Assembly: GCA_000405805.1 (NCBI GenBank)
Contig: ASPJ01000030.1
Span: forward strand, 1-13,091
Source of the DNA: Fidelibacterota bacterium SCGC AAA003-L08
GTDB taxonomy: Bacteria > Fidelibacterota > Marinisomatia > SCGC-AAA003-L08 > D37C17
Length of the DNA: 13,091 nt
Reading direction: 5' to 3'
In this document: positions 1 to 7,824 of the stretch, piece by piece
Layout: every line of letters begins with the position of its first letter
How positions within the stretch are numbered: the first letter of the stretch is position 1
Notes under the pieces: model-generated
Told to the model about the DNA's origin: nothing
Databases searched by the model: none
Seen by the model: the letters and a program-made list of their open reading frames with translations, nothing else
Translations under genes and position numbers: made by a program

Positions 1-259
1 TCGTGTAATTGGTCAGAAAAGAGCTAGAGAAATTTGGTTTTTATGTCGATTTTATGATTCTCAAAAGGCATACAATTGGGGATTAATAAATGAAGTGGTC
101 CCATATGAAAAATTAGAAGAAACAACAGTGAGTTGGTGTAATGAAATTCTAGAAAAATCTCCATTAGCATTACGTATGCTAAAAGGTGCTTTGGAAGGCA
201 GAGATGCTTTTAAAGAAAAAAGAAAACCCAAGTTCAATAAGTTTAAACGACTTCCGTAA
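1..259 (+). CDS. menB: 1,4-dihydroxy-2-naphthoyl-CoA synthase, 3' end only, with internal deletion
   Basis: This is the C-terminal part of a crotonase-fold enzyme that closes the second ring of the menaquinone precursor, converting o-succinylbenzoyl-CoA to 1,4-dihydroxy-2-naphthoyl-CoA in the cytoplasm. The gene is cut by the window start; the frame begins at base 2 and ends with TAA at 257-259. Visible MenB hallmarks are the start GQKRAREIWFLCRFYDSQKA, the stretch WGLINEVVP, and the tail EGRDAFKEKRKPKFNKFKRLP, which closely matches the E. coli MenB tail. Between LRMLKGAL and EGRDAF (junction near 191-196) about 28 residues usual in MenB are missing without loss of frame. The missing part includes the FYMTEE-like segment that carries the conserved tyrosine (Tyr258 in E. 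coli). The menA start lies 5 nt downstream. Family identity is certain; activity of this version is doubtful unless the gap is a sequence error. Confidence 0.9.
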   Translation, partial: RVIGQKRAREIWFLCRFYDSQKAYNWGLINEVVPYEKLEETTVSWCNEILEKSPLALRMLKGALEGRDAFKEKRKPKFNKFKRLP

Positions 260-264
260 TTATT

Positions 265-1149
265 ATGCATAGATGGATTCTTGCATCTAGACCAAAAACA
301 TTAACTGCAGCAATTGCCCCTGTAATTTTAGGGTCGTCTCTTGCATTTCAAGAGGGCTATTTTAGTTCTCTAATATTCATTATCATTCTTATTACGGCTA
401 TATTAATTCAGATAGGTACTAATTTTGTAAATGATTTATTTGATTATATTAATGGAGCAGATAATAATGATAGATTGGGTCCAGATAGAGCTTTGCAGAA
501 AGGATTACTCTCAAAATCAGAGATAGAATCAGCTATTTTTTTTGTTTTTACATTTGCTGTTGTTTTGGGTTTTTATCTAGCTCTCATAGGAGATTGGCCA
601 ATTGTAGTTATTGGGAGTTTATCTATTCTATTTGGATTTTTATATACTTCTGGCCCCTACCCCCTAGCATATAATGGTCTTGGAGATATTTTTGTATTTA
701 TATTTTTTGGTTTAGTTTCAGTTTTTGGAACATATTATTTACATACAGCATTTTATTCTCATATAGGAAAATTCTGCATAGAATCAATTATACTGGGAAG
801 TGCCGTAGGGTCTATATCTACAGGAATATTAGTAGTTAATAATTTAAGAGATATAGATAATGACAAGGAATATGGCAAGAATACATTAGCAGTATTATTA
901 GGTAAAAAATTGACTAAAGTTGAGTATTTATTATTAATGATTATCGCTTATATAATTCCAATATACATATCGTATATCCTAGGCTACAAGTCTTCTATAT
1001 ATATTGTTTATTTTACATTACCAATAGCTGTACAATTAATATTACAAGTTTTCTTTAAAGAAGGCTCTGATCTAAATAAGACTCTTGAAGGAACTGCTAA
1101 GTTATTATTATTATATACATTATTATTTAGTTTTGGGATAGTAGTTTGA
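265..1149 (+). CDS. menA: 1,4-dihydroxy-2-naphthoate polyprenyltransferase
   Basis: This is an integral membrane UbiA-superfamily prenyltransferase that joins a polyprenyl chain to 1,4-dihydroxy-2-naphthoate, giving demethylmenaquinone. Both Asp-rich motifs that bind the prenyl diphosphate through Mg2+ are present: NDLFDYINGAD at residues 56-66, followed by the MenA-typical RLGPDRALQKGLLS, and NNLRDIDNDKEYGKNTLAVLLG at about 192-213. The rest is a series of hydrophobic helices (about 13-28, 35-53, 90-108, 112-130, 140-158, 174-191, 221-239, 244-263, 278-294), as expected. The start MHRWILASRPKTL matches the usual MenA N-terminus (W-x-x-A-x-R-P-K-T-L). The gene begins 5 nt after the menB stop and has no clear ribosome binding site. 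Its TGA stop overlaps the menC TTG start. Confidence 0.95.
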   Translation: MHRWILASRPKTLTAAIAPVILGSSLAFQEGYFSSLIFIIILITAILIQIGTNFVNDLFDYINGADNNDRLGPDRALQKGLLSKSEIESAIFFVFTFAVVLGFYLALIGDWPIVVIGSLSILFGFLYTSGPYPLAYNGLGDIFVFIFFGLVSVFGTYYLHTAFYSHIGKFCIESIILGSAVGSISTGILVVNNLRDIDNDKEYGKNTLAVLLGKKLTKVEYLLLMIIAYIIPIYISYILGYKSSIYIVYFTLPIAVQLILQVFFKEGSDLNKTLEGTAKLLLLYTLLFSFGIVV

Positions 1150-2177
1150 ATATTAAAAAAATTGAATCTCATCCATATAGATTAAAATTTAAAAAACCAT
1201 TTAAAACAGCTGGTGATATATATGAAAATAGAGATGGGTTTATTTTGAAAGTACATTCAGGTTCATTTATTGGTATTGGTGAGGTTTCTCCATTAAAAGG
1301 TTTCAACATTGAATCTTTACAGGAATGCTATTATGCCCTAGAGGCTATTAATCAAACTATTAATGATATAGGCAACATTGGAAGAGATGATTTGTTTGAT
1401 ATTTTTGATTTACATTCAATGATGATGCCATCATTATTATTTGGTTTAGAAACAGCTGTATTTGATATTTTGAGTCAGGAGTCTAAGCTCCCTCTTAGTA
1501 AATATTTAAATAATAATTCAAGCAATGTACTTAAGGTGAATGGTATCCATGGGTTGCATAATCCAAATGATGGTTTTGATATAATTAAAATAAAATTAGG
1601 TTATAGAAATATTTACGATGATATTAAAAAAATGGAGGAATTATCTAATATCTATGGTGAAAAAGTTAAATTTAGGATTGATGCAAATGGTCAACTAGAT
1701 TTAGTAAAAGCAATTAGGTTCTGTAAGTCAATGGAAAAATTTAATATTGATTATATTGAACAGCCAATAGCACCAGATAATTTTGAGGATTTAGCTGAAC
1801 TTCGTCTGCATACAAAAATTAAGGTTGCTGTAGATGAGTCTATAGTGGATATTTTTTCAGCATATAAATTAATAGATAATCAATGTGCAGATATTTTTGT
1901 TATTAAGCCTATGACACTTGGAAAATATTCAACTATAAATAAAATAATTGAGATAGCGAAAGAAAATGAAATAGAATGTATAATAACTAATATGTTTGAC
2001 AGCGCTGTTAATCGCATGGCATGTATGCATTTTGCATTATCAAACAATATTGGTAATGAATGCGGTATATCGGCAGATGATATATTTGATTTAGATATTG
2101 CAAAAACTCCAGAAATTAATAATGGAAAATTGGCTATAAATGATTGTCCCGGTTTAGGAATTATTCTAAATGATTAA
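1146..2177 (+). CDS. menC: o-succinylbenzoate synthase (enolase superfamily)
   Basis: The enzyme dehydrates SHCHC to o-succinylbenzoate in menaquinone synthesis. It shows the full active site of the enolase superfamily, muconate-lactonizing branch: the Lys pair in IIKIKLG (K148/K150), Mg2+ ligands D179 (FRIDANGQ), E205 (IEQPIAP) and D230 (VAVDES), and the opposite general base K254 (VIKPMTLGKY). The capping domain fills residues 1-120 and the barrel follows. The start is TTG at 1146, overlapping the menA stop by 4 nt (TTGA). No other start is available before the conserved N-terminal strand, so the rare codon is well supported and suggests translational coupling to menA. On motifs alone a dipeptide epimerase is possible, because these families share all catalytic residues. 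Position between menA and menE makes MenC far more likely. Confidence 0.9.
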   Translation: MNIKKIESHPYRLKFKKPFKTAGDIYENRDGFILKVHSGSFIGIGEVSPLKGFNIESLQECYYALEAINQTINDIGNIGRDDLFDIFDLHSMMMPSLLFGLETAVFDILSQESKLPLSKYLNNNSSNVLKVNGIHGLHNPNDGFDIIKIKLGYRNIYDDIKKMEELSNIYGEKVKFRIDANGQLDLVKAIRFCKSMEKFNIDYIEQPIAPDNFEDLAELRLHTKIKVAVDESIVDIFSAYKLIDNQCADIFVIKPMTLGKYSTINKIIEIAKENEIECIITNMFDSAVNRMACMHFALSNNIGNECGISADDIFDLDIAKTPEINNGKLAINDCPGLGIILND

Positions 2178-3513
2178 TCAAATATTAAAAGATTATACTG
2201 AATCTAGACCTGAAGATATTTTTATTAATTATAATAATCAAAATATCACATATAGTGATATGGCTTATGCAGTTGAAGGTAGAATTAAATCAATGCAGGC
2301 TATTAATATTCAAAGAGAGGATCTTGTAGGTATATACCTAGGGAATTCTCTTAATCTATTAGAAGTATTATTTGCATGTATTGAAGTTCAAGCACATCCA
2401 TTAATTATTCCTTCTAGTTTTACTTCAAAGGAAATTGAGAACCTTAATTCAGCTATAAATATTAGTTATTTTATTACAGATTGGGATAAATCTAAAAATA
2501 TTAAAATCAAGGAAGTTCCAGTTTTTGCAATTGAGGAATTATCTCCTGGGATTGGAGGATGTGCTCCATCGTTGCAATATAAACCAAATAATAATCAAAT
2601 AGCCTGTATGCTACTCACATCTGGAACTACTGGAAACCCAAAAATTGCTCAAATATCTGTTCAAAATATTATTGAAAGTTGTAAATCGTGGGATGCTCGA
2701 ATATCATTTAAAAAAGATGATATTTATTTAAATTGTCTTCCCCTTCATCATATTGGGGGATTATCTATAATTTTCCGCTCATTACTATATGGTTTCAAAA
2801 TCATTTTAGTTGATGAATTTAAAGAAGATGATTGTATAAATAAAATTATACAGCATAAAGTTAGTTTGATTTCTCTTGTCCCCACTATGTTATCCCGATT
2901 ATTAAAAGCTAAACAAATAATAGATATACATAAAATATTACGAGTAATAATACTAAGTGGATCATATTGCAGTACTTCATTATTACAGGATGCTATTAAT
3001 AAGAAATTAAATATATATAAGGCTTATGGGATGACTGAGTCTTCTTCAGGCATATCTGGTTTTTGGGTGAAAGATAATTTAGAATATATTGAATCAGTAG
3101 GGACTCCTCATAATAATATTAATTTTAAAATTAAGAATAACCATATTTTAGTTAAAGGGCCAGCCATTATAGGCAGCTATTATAATGGTGAAAAGTTTGA
3201 TAATTGGTATAATACTTATGATACAGGATATATTAATAGCGATGGGTTTTTATATGTATTTGGTAGAGAGGGCCAAGCCATCAGTGGAGGAGAAAATATA
3301 GATATTCTTGAAATTAAAAATATTATTGCTTCACATCCAGATGTTAAAGATGTATTTATACAAACTATTAAAGATGAAGAATGGGGCGAAAAAATGGTAG
3401 CATATATAAATTCTAAAACTATAGATAAAGACAAATTAAAGAAATGGTTAAAAACATTGATTTCCAATCATAAAATCCCTAAAGAATTCATATTTATTAA
3501 TAGAGATAACTAA
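2170..3513 (+). CDS. menE: o-succinylbenzoate-CoA ligase, lacking the usual C-terminal lysine motif
   Basis: This adenylate-forming (ANL) enzyme activates o-succinylbenzoate with ATP and loads it onto CoA, making the MenB substrate. Visible core motifs are the P-loop LTSGTTGNPK (149-158), PLHHIGG (191-197), YGMTES (286-291), YDTGY (350-354), and the hinge GREGQAISGGENI (365-377), which matches the MenE style of ISGGENI. The small C-terminal domain follows but stops at IPKEFIFINRDN. The expected tail with the catalytic lysine of the adenylation half-reaction (SGK-I-x-R in many ligases, GGIKISRQ in E. coli MenE) is absent. No continuation is seen in the other forward frames before the next gene, 4 nt later. 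The ATG overlaps the menC stop by 8 nt. Identity is firm; loss of the lysine raises doubt about full activity. Confidence 0.9.
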   Translation: MINQILKDYTESRPEDIFINYNNQNITYSDMAYAVEGRIKSMQAINIQREDLVGIYLGNSLNLLEVLFACIEVQAHPLIIPSSFTSKEIENLNSAINISYFITDWDKSKNIKIKEVPVFAIEELSPGIGGCAPSLQYKPNNNQIACMLLTSGTTGNPKIAQISVQNIIESCKSWDARISFKKDDIYLNCLPLHHIGGLSIIFRSLLYGFKIILVDEFKEDDCINKIIQHKVSLISLVPTMLSRLLKAKQIIDIHKILRVIILSGSYCSTSLLQDAINKKLNIYKAYGMTESSSGISGFWVKDNLEYIESVGTPHNNINFKIKNNHILVKGPAIIGSYYNGEKFDNWYNTYDTGYINSDGFLYVFGREGQAISGGENIDILEIKNIIASHPDVKDVFIQTIKDEEWGEKMVAYINSKTIDKDKLKKWLKTLISNHKIPKEFIFINRDN

Positions 3514-3517
3514 TTTT

Positions 3518-4105
3518 ATGATACTTGTTATAGATAATTACGATTCATTTACATTCAATCTTGTCCAATACATTGGGTCGTTGAATTATGATATGCAAAT
3601 TGTAAAGAATAATGAAATTACTATTGAAGAAATTAAAAATATGGCGCCTGATAAGATAGTTATATCTCCTGGTCCAGGGAAACCTGAAGATGCAGGCATA
3701 TCTATTCCAGTTATCAAAAAATATTACAAAGATATCCCAATATTAGGAATCTGCTTAGGTCACCAAGCTATAGCGGTGGCATTTGGAGGGAAGGTAGCTA
3801 CTGCAAATGAAATTTGTCATGGAAAAGTTGTAAAGATTACTTGCTCAAGTTCAGCAATATTTAGAGATATGCCTCAAACTTTTCATGCAACTCGATATCA
3901 TTCATTGGCAATAGAAGAAAAATCTCTTCCAGAAGTTTTAAATATCATAGCAAAATCTAAAAATGACATTATTATGGGCGTTGAGCATAAGAATAAAAAT
4001 TTATTTGGTCTTCAGTTTCATCCAGAATCAATTGAAACTAAATTTGGCATTAAAATGATTAAAAATTTTTTAGAAATTAATGCTGTGGATAAATCATGCC
4101 CATAA
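3518..4105 (+). CDS. pabA: Glutamine amidotransferase subunit of aminodeoxychorismate or anthranilate synthase
   Basis: This class I glutamine amidotransferase releases ammonia from glutamine for a chorismate-using partner: PabB, giving the p-aminobenzoate precursor for folate, or TrpE, giving anthranilate for tryptophan. The start MILVIDNYDSFTFNLVQY is the signature N-terminus of this family. The oxyanion region ISPGPGKPEDAG lies at 49-60, the nucleophile C79 in GICLGHQ, and the other two triad members, H168 and E170, in LQFHPES. Length (195 residues) is normal. No synthase subunit is encoded in the window, so PabA and TrpG cannot be told apart; one protein often serves both. The gene sits exactly between the men and aro blocks, 4 nt after menE and overlapping aroA by 10 nt, so it is probably co-expressed with chorismate synthesis. 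Confidence 0.9.
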   Translation: MILVIDNYDSFTFNLVQYIGSLNYDMQIVKNNEITIEEIKNMAPDKIVISPGPGKPEDAGISIPVIKKYYKDIPILGICLGHQAIAVAFGGKVATANEICHGKVVKITCSSSAIFRDMPQTFHATRYHSLAIEEKSLPEVLNIIAKSKNDIIMGVEHKNKNLFGLQFHPESIETKFGIKMIKNFLEINAVDKSCP

Positions 4106-5346
4106 GAGGTGTTATTAATGTCCCTGGAGATAAATCAATCTCACACAGAGCTTTATTGATATCTTCATTAATCCCTGGAGAAAACCATATCAGCAATCTA
4201 TCAACAGCATTAGATGTAGATAATACTCTAAAGTGTTTAAACTATATAGGTATTAACTCATATACAAGTAAAAATGAAATCATAATAAAAGGGAGTACAT
4301 TTAAATGCCCATCTAAACCTTTAAATTGTGGTAATTCAGGCACTACAATTCGATTACTTTCAGGATTGCTAGGAGGACTCAATATTCCTGCTAAATTAAT
4401 TGGGGATGAATCTTTATCAAGTCGGCCAATGTATAGAATCATAGATCCATTAGCGAGTATGGGTATTAATATTTCTTGTGATAATGGACTTTCTCCCATT
4501 AGGATTAGTAAATCAGATAAAATATTGGATTTAAATTATAAAATGAATATTCCAAGTGCACAGGTGAAATCTGCATTATTACTTGCAGGTGTTTGTTCAA
4601 ATAGAAAGATTACTATTAATGAAAAATATCAATCCAGAAATCATACTGAAATTATGTTAGAAAATATTGGGCATAATATTATTATTCAAGATAATAGAAT
4701 TTCATTCAACCCTTCAAATAGACAGATTGAAAATATTCACATTGATATCCCAGGGGATATTTCATCTGCATCATTTTTCATAGGTGCTGCATGTATGATT
4801 CCTAATTCAGATATAAGAATAAACAATATACTGATAAATGATACTCGAATGGGTTTTATTAAGGTCCTAAAGAAAATGGGAGCTGGAGTTATTCTGCATA
4901 ACAAAAGGAATATTAATGGTGAGCAGGTTGGAGATATTCAGGTTTATTACAAACCATTATATGGTGTAAATATTGATGAAAAAGATATTCCCTCTATTAT
5001 TGATGAATTACCTATTATAGCTATAGTAGCAACTCAAGCCGAAGGTATGACTATAATATCTGGGGCAGAAGAATTACGCTATAAAGAGTCCGATAGAATA
5101 AAAGCGATAACTACCAATTTAAAAAGAATGGGAGTTAAAGTTATTGATAAGAAAGATGGGTTAATGATTGAAGGTCCTAGTATTCTAAATAAAGCAGACA
5201 TTAAATCCTATGATGATCATCGCATTGCAATGGCATTTGTCATTGCGGGTATTTCTTCGGGTAATTATAACCAAATTGATAATGCTGATTGCATTAATTC
5301 ATCTTTTCCTCAATTTACTTCGCTTTTAAAGAAAATTATTAAATGA
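4096..5346 (+). CDS. aroA: 3-phosphoshikimate 1-carboxyvinyltransferase (EPSP synthase)
   Basis: This is step 6 of the shikimate pathway: it transfers enolpyruvate from PEP to shikimate-3-phosphate. Conserved parts are all present: VPGDKSISHRALLISSL with K13 near the N-terminus, CGNSGTTIRLLSG (78-90) in the PEP site, PSAQVKSALLLAG (153-165), the catalytic Asp in DELPI (303-307), RYKESDRI (328-335), and YDDHRIAMA (372-380). The GNSGTT wording resembles the Bacillus-type enzymes more than the E. coli GNAGTAMR form. Length (416) is slightly short but complete. The start MPIRGVINVPGDKS leaves just enough sequence before the first conserved motif, so it fits. It overlaps the preceding gene by 10 nt and shares ATGA with aroE. 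Confidence 0.96.
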   Translation: MPIRGVINVPGDKSISHRALLISSLIPGENHISNLSTALDVDNTLKCLNYIGINSYTSKNEIIIKGSTFKCPSKPLNCGNSGTTIRLLSGLLGGLNIPAKLIGDESLSSRPMYRIIDPLASMGINISCDNGLSPIRISKSDKILDLNYKMNIPSAQVKSALLLAGVCSNRKITINEKYQSRNHTEIMLENIGHNIIIQDNRISFNPSNRQIENIHIDIPGDISSASFFIGAACMIPNSDIRINNILINDTRMGFIKVLKKMGAGVILHNKRNINGEQVGDIQVYYKPLYGVNIDEKDIPSIIDELPIIAIVATQAEGMTIISGAEELRYKESDRIKAITTNLKRMGVKVIDKKDGLMIEGPSILNKADIKSYDDHRIAMAFVIAGISSGNYNQIDNADCINSSFPQFTSLLKKIIK

Positions 5347-6161
5347 AGAAATATTATCTAATTGGAGAAAATACTAGTAATTCTTTAAGTCCAGCAATAC
5401 ATAATTGGATATATCGATTTTATAATATCCAAGCAACATATTCTTCTAAAAATATAGATTCATCTGAATTTGATAGTGCAGTGAATAATATTTATACTGA
5501 TATAAAATCTAATGATATTAATGGACTTAATATTACTAATCCTTATAAATCTAGAATGATTTTTTCATCACTCGTAATATCAAAAGATTCAAATAGAATT
5601 AATGCTATTAATTGTATTTATAAAGATAAGAATCAAATTATAGGAGAGAATACGGACTGGTATGGATTCATTAAATCATTAGAGTATAATAATATTAATT
5701 TAGGGAAATATAATATAGTTATACTGGGAGCAGGTGGAGCATGTAGAGCCGTAATATATGGTTTGCAGAAATTAGGAATAAAGAATTTTGAAATATATAA
5801 TAGATCTAATATGGGAGAAGTTAATATTAATAATATTGCCTATGATGTACTAGATATTAATGATATTAATAGAATGAACTATTCAGATTTATTTATAATT
5901 AATTGTCTTCCCTTAAATATAATTGATAATAATCCAATCTTATCAGAGGATATATTTGCAAATACGCATGTTTTTTATGATTTAAATTATCATCAATCTA
6001 AAATTCATACTATATTGGCAAATAAAGATATACAAATTATTAATGGACTAGATATGTTAATTTATCAAGCTATTAAATCAATAGAACTGTGGTCTAATAA
6101 AGAGATTATTGGGAAGATTGATATAGAGCATATTAAAAAATATTTATTGGAATCAAAATAG
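5343..6161 (+). CDS. aroE: Shikimate dehydrogenase
   Basis: This is step 4 of the shikimate pathway: NADPH-dependent reduction of 3-dehydroshikimate to shikimate. The substrate-binding serines are in NSLSPAIHN (S14, S16), the catalytic Lys is K69 in GLNITNPYKSRM, and the catalytic Asp is D105 in GENTDWYGF. The Rossmann domain carries the nucleotide loop VILGAGGACRAV (126-137) and an NR pair (153-154) where NADPH specificity is usually set. The closing NGLDMLIYQAIKSIELW includes conserved Q242. Length (272) equals the E. coli enzyme. The region usually reading Y-N-P reads YHQ (216-218), a mild divergence. ATG overlaps the aroA stop by 4 nt. An alternative such as YdiB or a quinate dehydrogenase is unlikely inside a complete aro operon. 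Confidence 0.93.
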   Translation: MKKYYLIGENTSNSLSPAIHNWIYRFYNIQATYSSKNIDSSEFDSAVNNIYTDIKSNDINGLNITNPYKSRMIFSSLVISKDSNRINAINCIYKDKNQIIGENTDWYGFIKSLEYNNINLGKYNIVILGAGGACRAVIYGLQKLGIKNFEIYNRSNMGEVNINNIAYDVLDINDINRMNYSDLFIINCLPLNIIDNNPILSEDIFANTHVFYDLNYHQSKIHTILANKDIQIINGLDMLIYQAIKSIELWSNKEIIGKIDIEHIKKYLLESK

Positions 6162-7309
6162 TGCTGACAAAATTAAAATATTTAACATCAGGAGAATCTC
6201 ATGGCAAAGGATTGCTGGGTATTATAAATGGTATGCCAGCAGGACTTGAAATAGATGAAGATTATATTCAAGCGCAATTATCACGAAGACAAAAAGGTCA
6301 TGGCAGAGGAAAACGAATGAAAATTGAAAGTGATAGAGCTGAGATTTATTCAGGAGTACGTTTAGGAAAAACCATTGGTGCGCCAATTGGCTTAATCATT
6401 GAAAATATGGATTATAAAAATTGGGTTTCTATTATGCCAGTAGATAAAAGCACTAAAAGAATTAAGAATATTACATTACCACGGCCTGGTCATGCAGATT
6501 TAGCAGGAGTAGAGAAATTTGGATTCTCAGATATAAGGAATGTTATAGAAAGATCATCGGCTAGAGAAACTGCAATGAGGGTTGCAATAGGCTCAATATG
6601 TAGAAAGTTATTAAAAGAAATCAAAATTGAAATTGGTAGTAGAGTTATACAAATACATGATATATCTGATGATTCTGTGGTTGATTTGACTAAAGGAGCT
6701 GAATTAGTAACTCTACAGGCAGATAAGTCAGATGTTAGATGCCTTGATAAAACTAAATCAAATAATATGATAGAAAAAATTGATTCTGCTAAAAAAGCAG
6801 GAGATTCTGTAGGTGGAAAATTTGAAGTTTTTGCAACAGGAATTCCATTAGGTTTAGGTTCATATTCTCAATGGTTTGATAGATTGCAATCTAAAATATC
6901 AGAATCAATTATGTCAATTAATGCCATTAAGGGAATTGAGTTTGGTAATGGATTCGAAAATTCTTCTAAAAGAGGGAGCAAAGTTCATGATGAGATAGGA
7001 TGGGATGGTGAAAAATATACTAGGTATTCTAATAATGCGGGGGGAATTGAGGGCGGTATTAGTAATGGAGAACCAATTATTTTTCAAGCAGCGATGAAAC
7101 CTATTCCAACATTAATAAAACCATTAAGATCAATAGATATAATTTCCAAAGAAGAAAAATTAGCTCATAAAGAGAGAACTGATTCTTGTGCAGTCCCTGC
7201 CGCATCCATTATAGCCGAGAGTATGCTTTGTATTGTTATTGCAGATTCAGTGCTTGAGAAGTTTGGTGGAGATAGTATTTTAGAATTAAAAAATCATATA
7301 AATTCATAG
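6161..7309 (+). CDS. aroC: Chorismate synthase
   Basis: This is the last step of the pathway: it converts EPSP to chorismate with reduced FMN. Signature stretches are LTSGESHGKGLLGIINGMPAG (8-28, H14 being the conserved His), SRRQKGHGRGKRMKIESD, LPRPGHADLAGVEKFGF, the block IRNVIERSSARETAMRVA, GGIEGGISNGEPI, and HKERTDSCAVPAASIIAESM near the C-terminus with the conserved catalytic Asp. Length 382 is typical of bacteria outside the enterics. The start is GTG at 6161, sharing its first base with the last base of the aroE TAG stop; the next Met lies inside the conserved NGMPAG, so GTG is required. Transcription and probably translation are coupled to aroE. Confidence 0.96.
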   Translation: MLTKLKYLTSGESHGKGLLGIINGMPAGLEIDEDYIQAQLSRRQKGHGRGKRMKIESDRAEIYSGVRLGKTIGAPIGLIIENMDYKNWVSIMPVDKSTKRIKNITLPRPGHADLAGVEKFGFSDIRNVIERSSARETAMRVAIGSICRKLLKEIKIEIGSRVIQIHDISDDSVVDLTKGAELVTLQADKSDVRCLDKTKSNNMIEKIDSAKKAGDSVGGKFEVFATGIPLGLGSYSQWFDRLQSKISESIMSINAIKGIEFGNGFENSSKRGSKVHDEIGWDGEKYTRYSNNAGGIEGGISNGEPIIFQAAMKPIPTLIKPLRSIDIISKEEKLAHKERTDSCAVPAASIIAESMLCIVIADSVLEKFGGDSILELKNHINS

Positions 7310-7320
7310 AGACCTTAATA

Positions 7321-7824
7321 ATGAATAATATTTATCTAATAGGTATGATGGGTAGTGGGAAAACAACAATAGGACGAAAATTATCTAAAAAATTGAATAT
7401 GGATTTTGTAGATGTAGATACTGATATAGAATTTATTAATGATAGAACTATTTTAGAAATTTTTAATGAATTTGGGGAGAATAAGTTCAGAGAAATGGAA
7501 TCAGCATATTTCATTGAAAAATCAAAAGAAGAGAATAAAATTTTTTCCACAGGAGGAGGAATCATCCTAAGAAAAAAAAATAGAGAAGTACTTATAAATC
7601 ATGGGCTCACATTTTTATTGGAGTTGGATTGTAATATCTTACTAAATAGAATAAAAGACATAGATAACAGACCCCTTTTATCAGGTTCAGATAATTTGGA
7701 AACTATATATGATATTTGGAATCAGAGAAAAAAATATTATTATAATTCATGTCATCATATAATTAATGTTAATAACTTATCTGTTAAGGATGCTATTGAG
7801 GAAATCATTACAATATTAAATTAG
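7321..7824 (+). CDS. aroK: Shikimate kinase
   Basis: This is step 5 of the shikimate pathway: phosphorylation of the shikimate 3-hydroxyl by ATP. A P-loop kinase fold is evident: Walker A GMMGSGKTT at residues 8-16, shikimate-binding D31/D33 in DVDTDIE, R57 in FREMES, the STGGGIILR glycine triplet at 78-80, and lid arginine R117 in NRPLLSG. Length 167 is normal. It starts with ATG 11 nt after aroC, the largest gap in this operon, behind a weak GAG. It ends directly against the aroB ATG with no spacer. In the pathway it supplies AroA with shikimate-3-phosphate from AroE's product, and all three are made from the same transcript here. Confidence 0.95.
   Translation: MNNIYLIGMMGSGKTTIGRKLSKKLNMDFVDVDTDIEFINDRTILEIFNEFGENKFREMESAYFIEKSKEENKIFSTGGGIILRKKNREVLINHGLTFLLELDCNILLNRIKDIDNRPLLSGSDNLETIYDIWNQRKKYYYNSCHHIINVNNLSVKDAIEEIITILN

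Noticed and set aside
61..270. Open frame on the - strand opposite menB
   Set aside because: It lies antisense to a well-conserved MenB C-terminus and has no recognisable protein features or leader; it is a by-product of AT-rich codon use.
1146..2177. Dipeptide epimerase rather than MenC
   Set aside because: Active-site residues are shared by both families, but location between menA and menE strongly favours o-succinylbenzoate synthase.
3216..3467. Open frame on the - strand inside menE
   Set aside because: The sense strand encodes conserved ANL hinge motifs here; the antisense product resembles no family.
4242..4499. Open frame on the - strand inside aroA
   Set aside because: Antisense shadow of conserved EPSP synthase sequence with no independent support.
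7332..7565. Open frame on the - strand inside aroK
   Set aside because: It covers the Walker A and shikimate-binding region of aroK in the sense strand; no evidence of its own.
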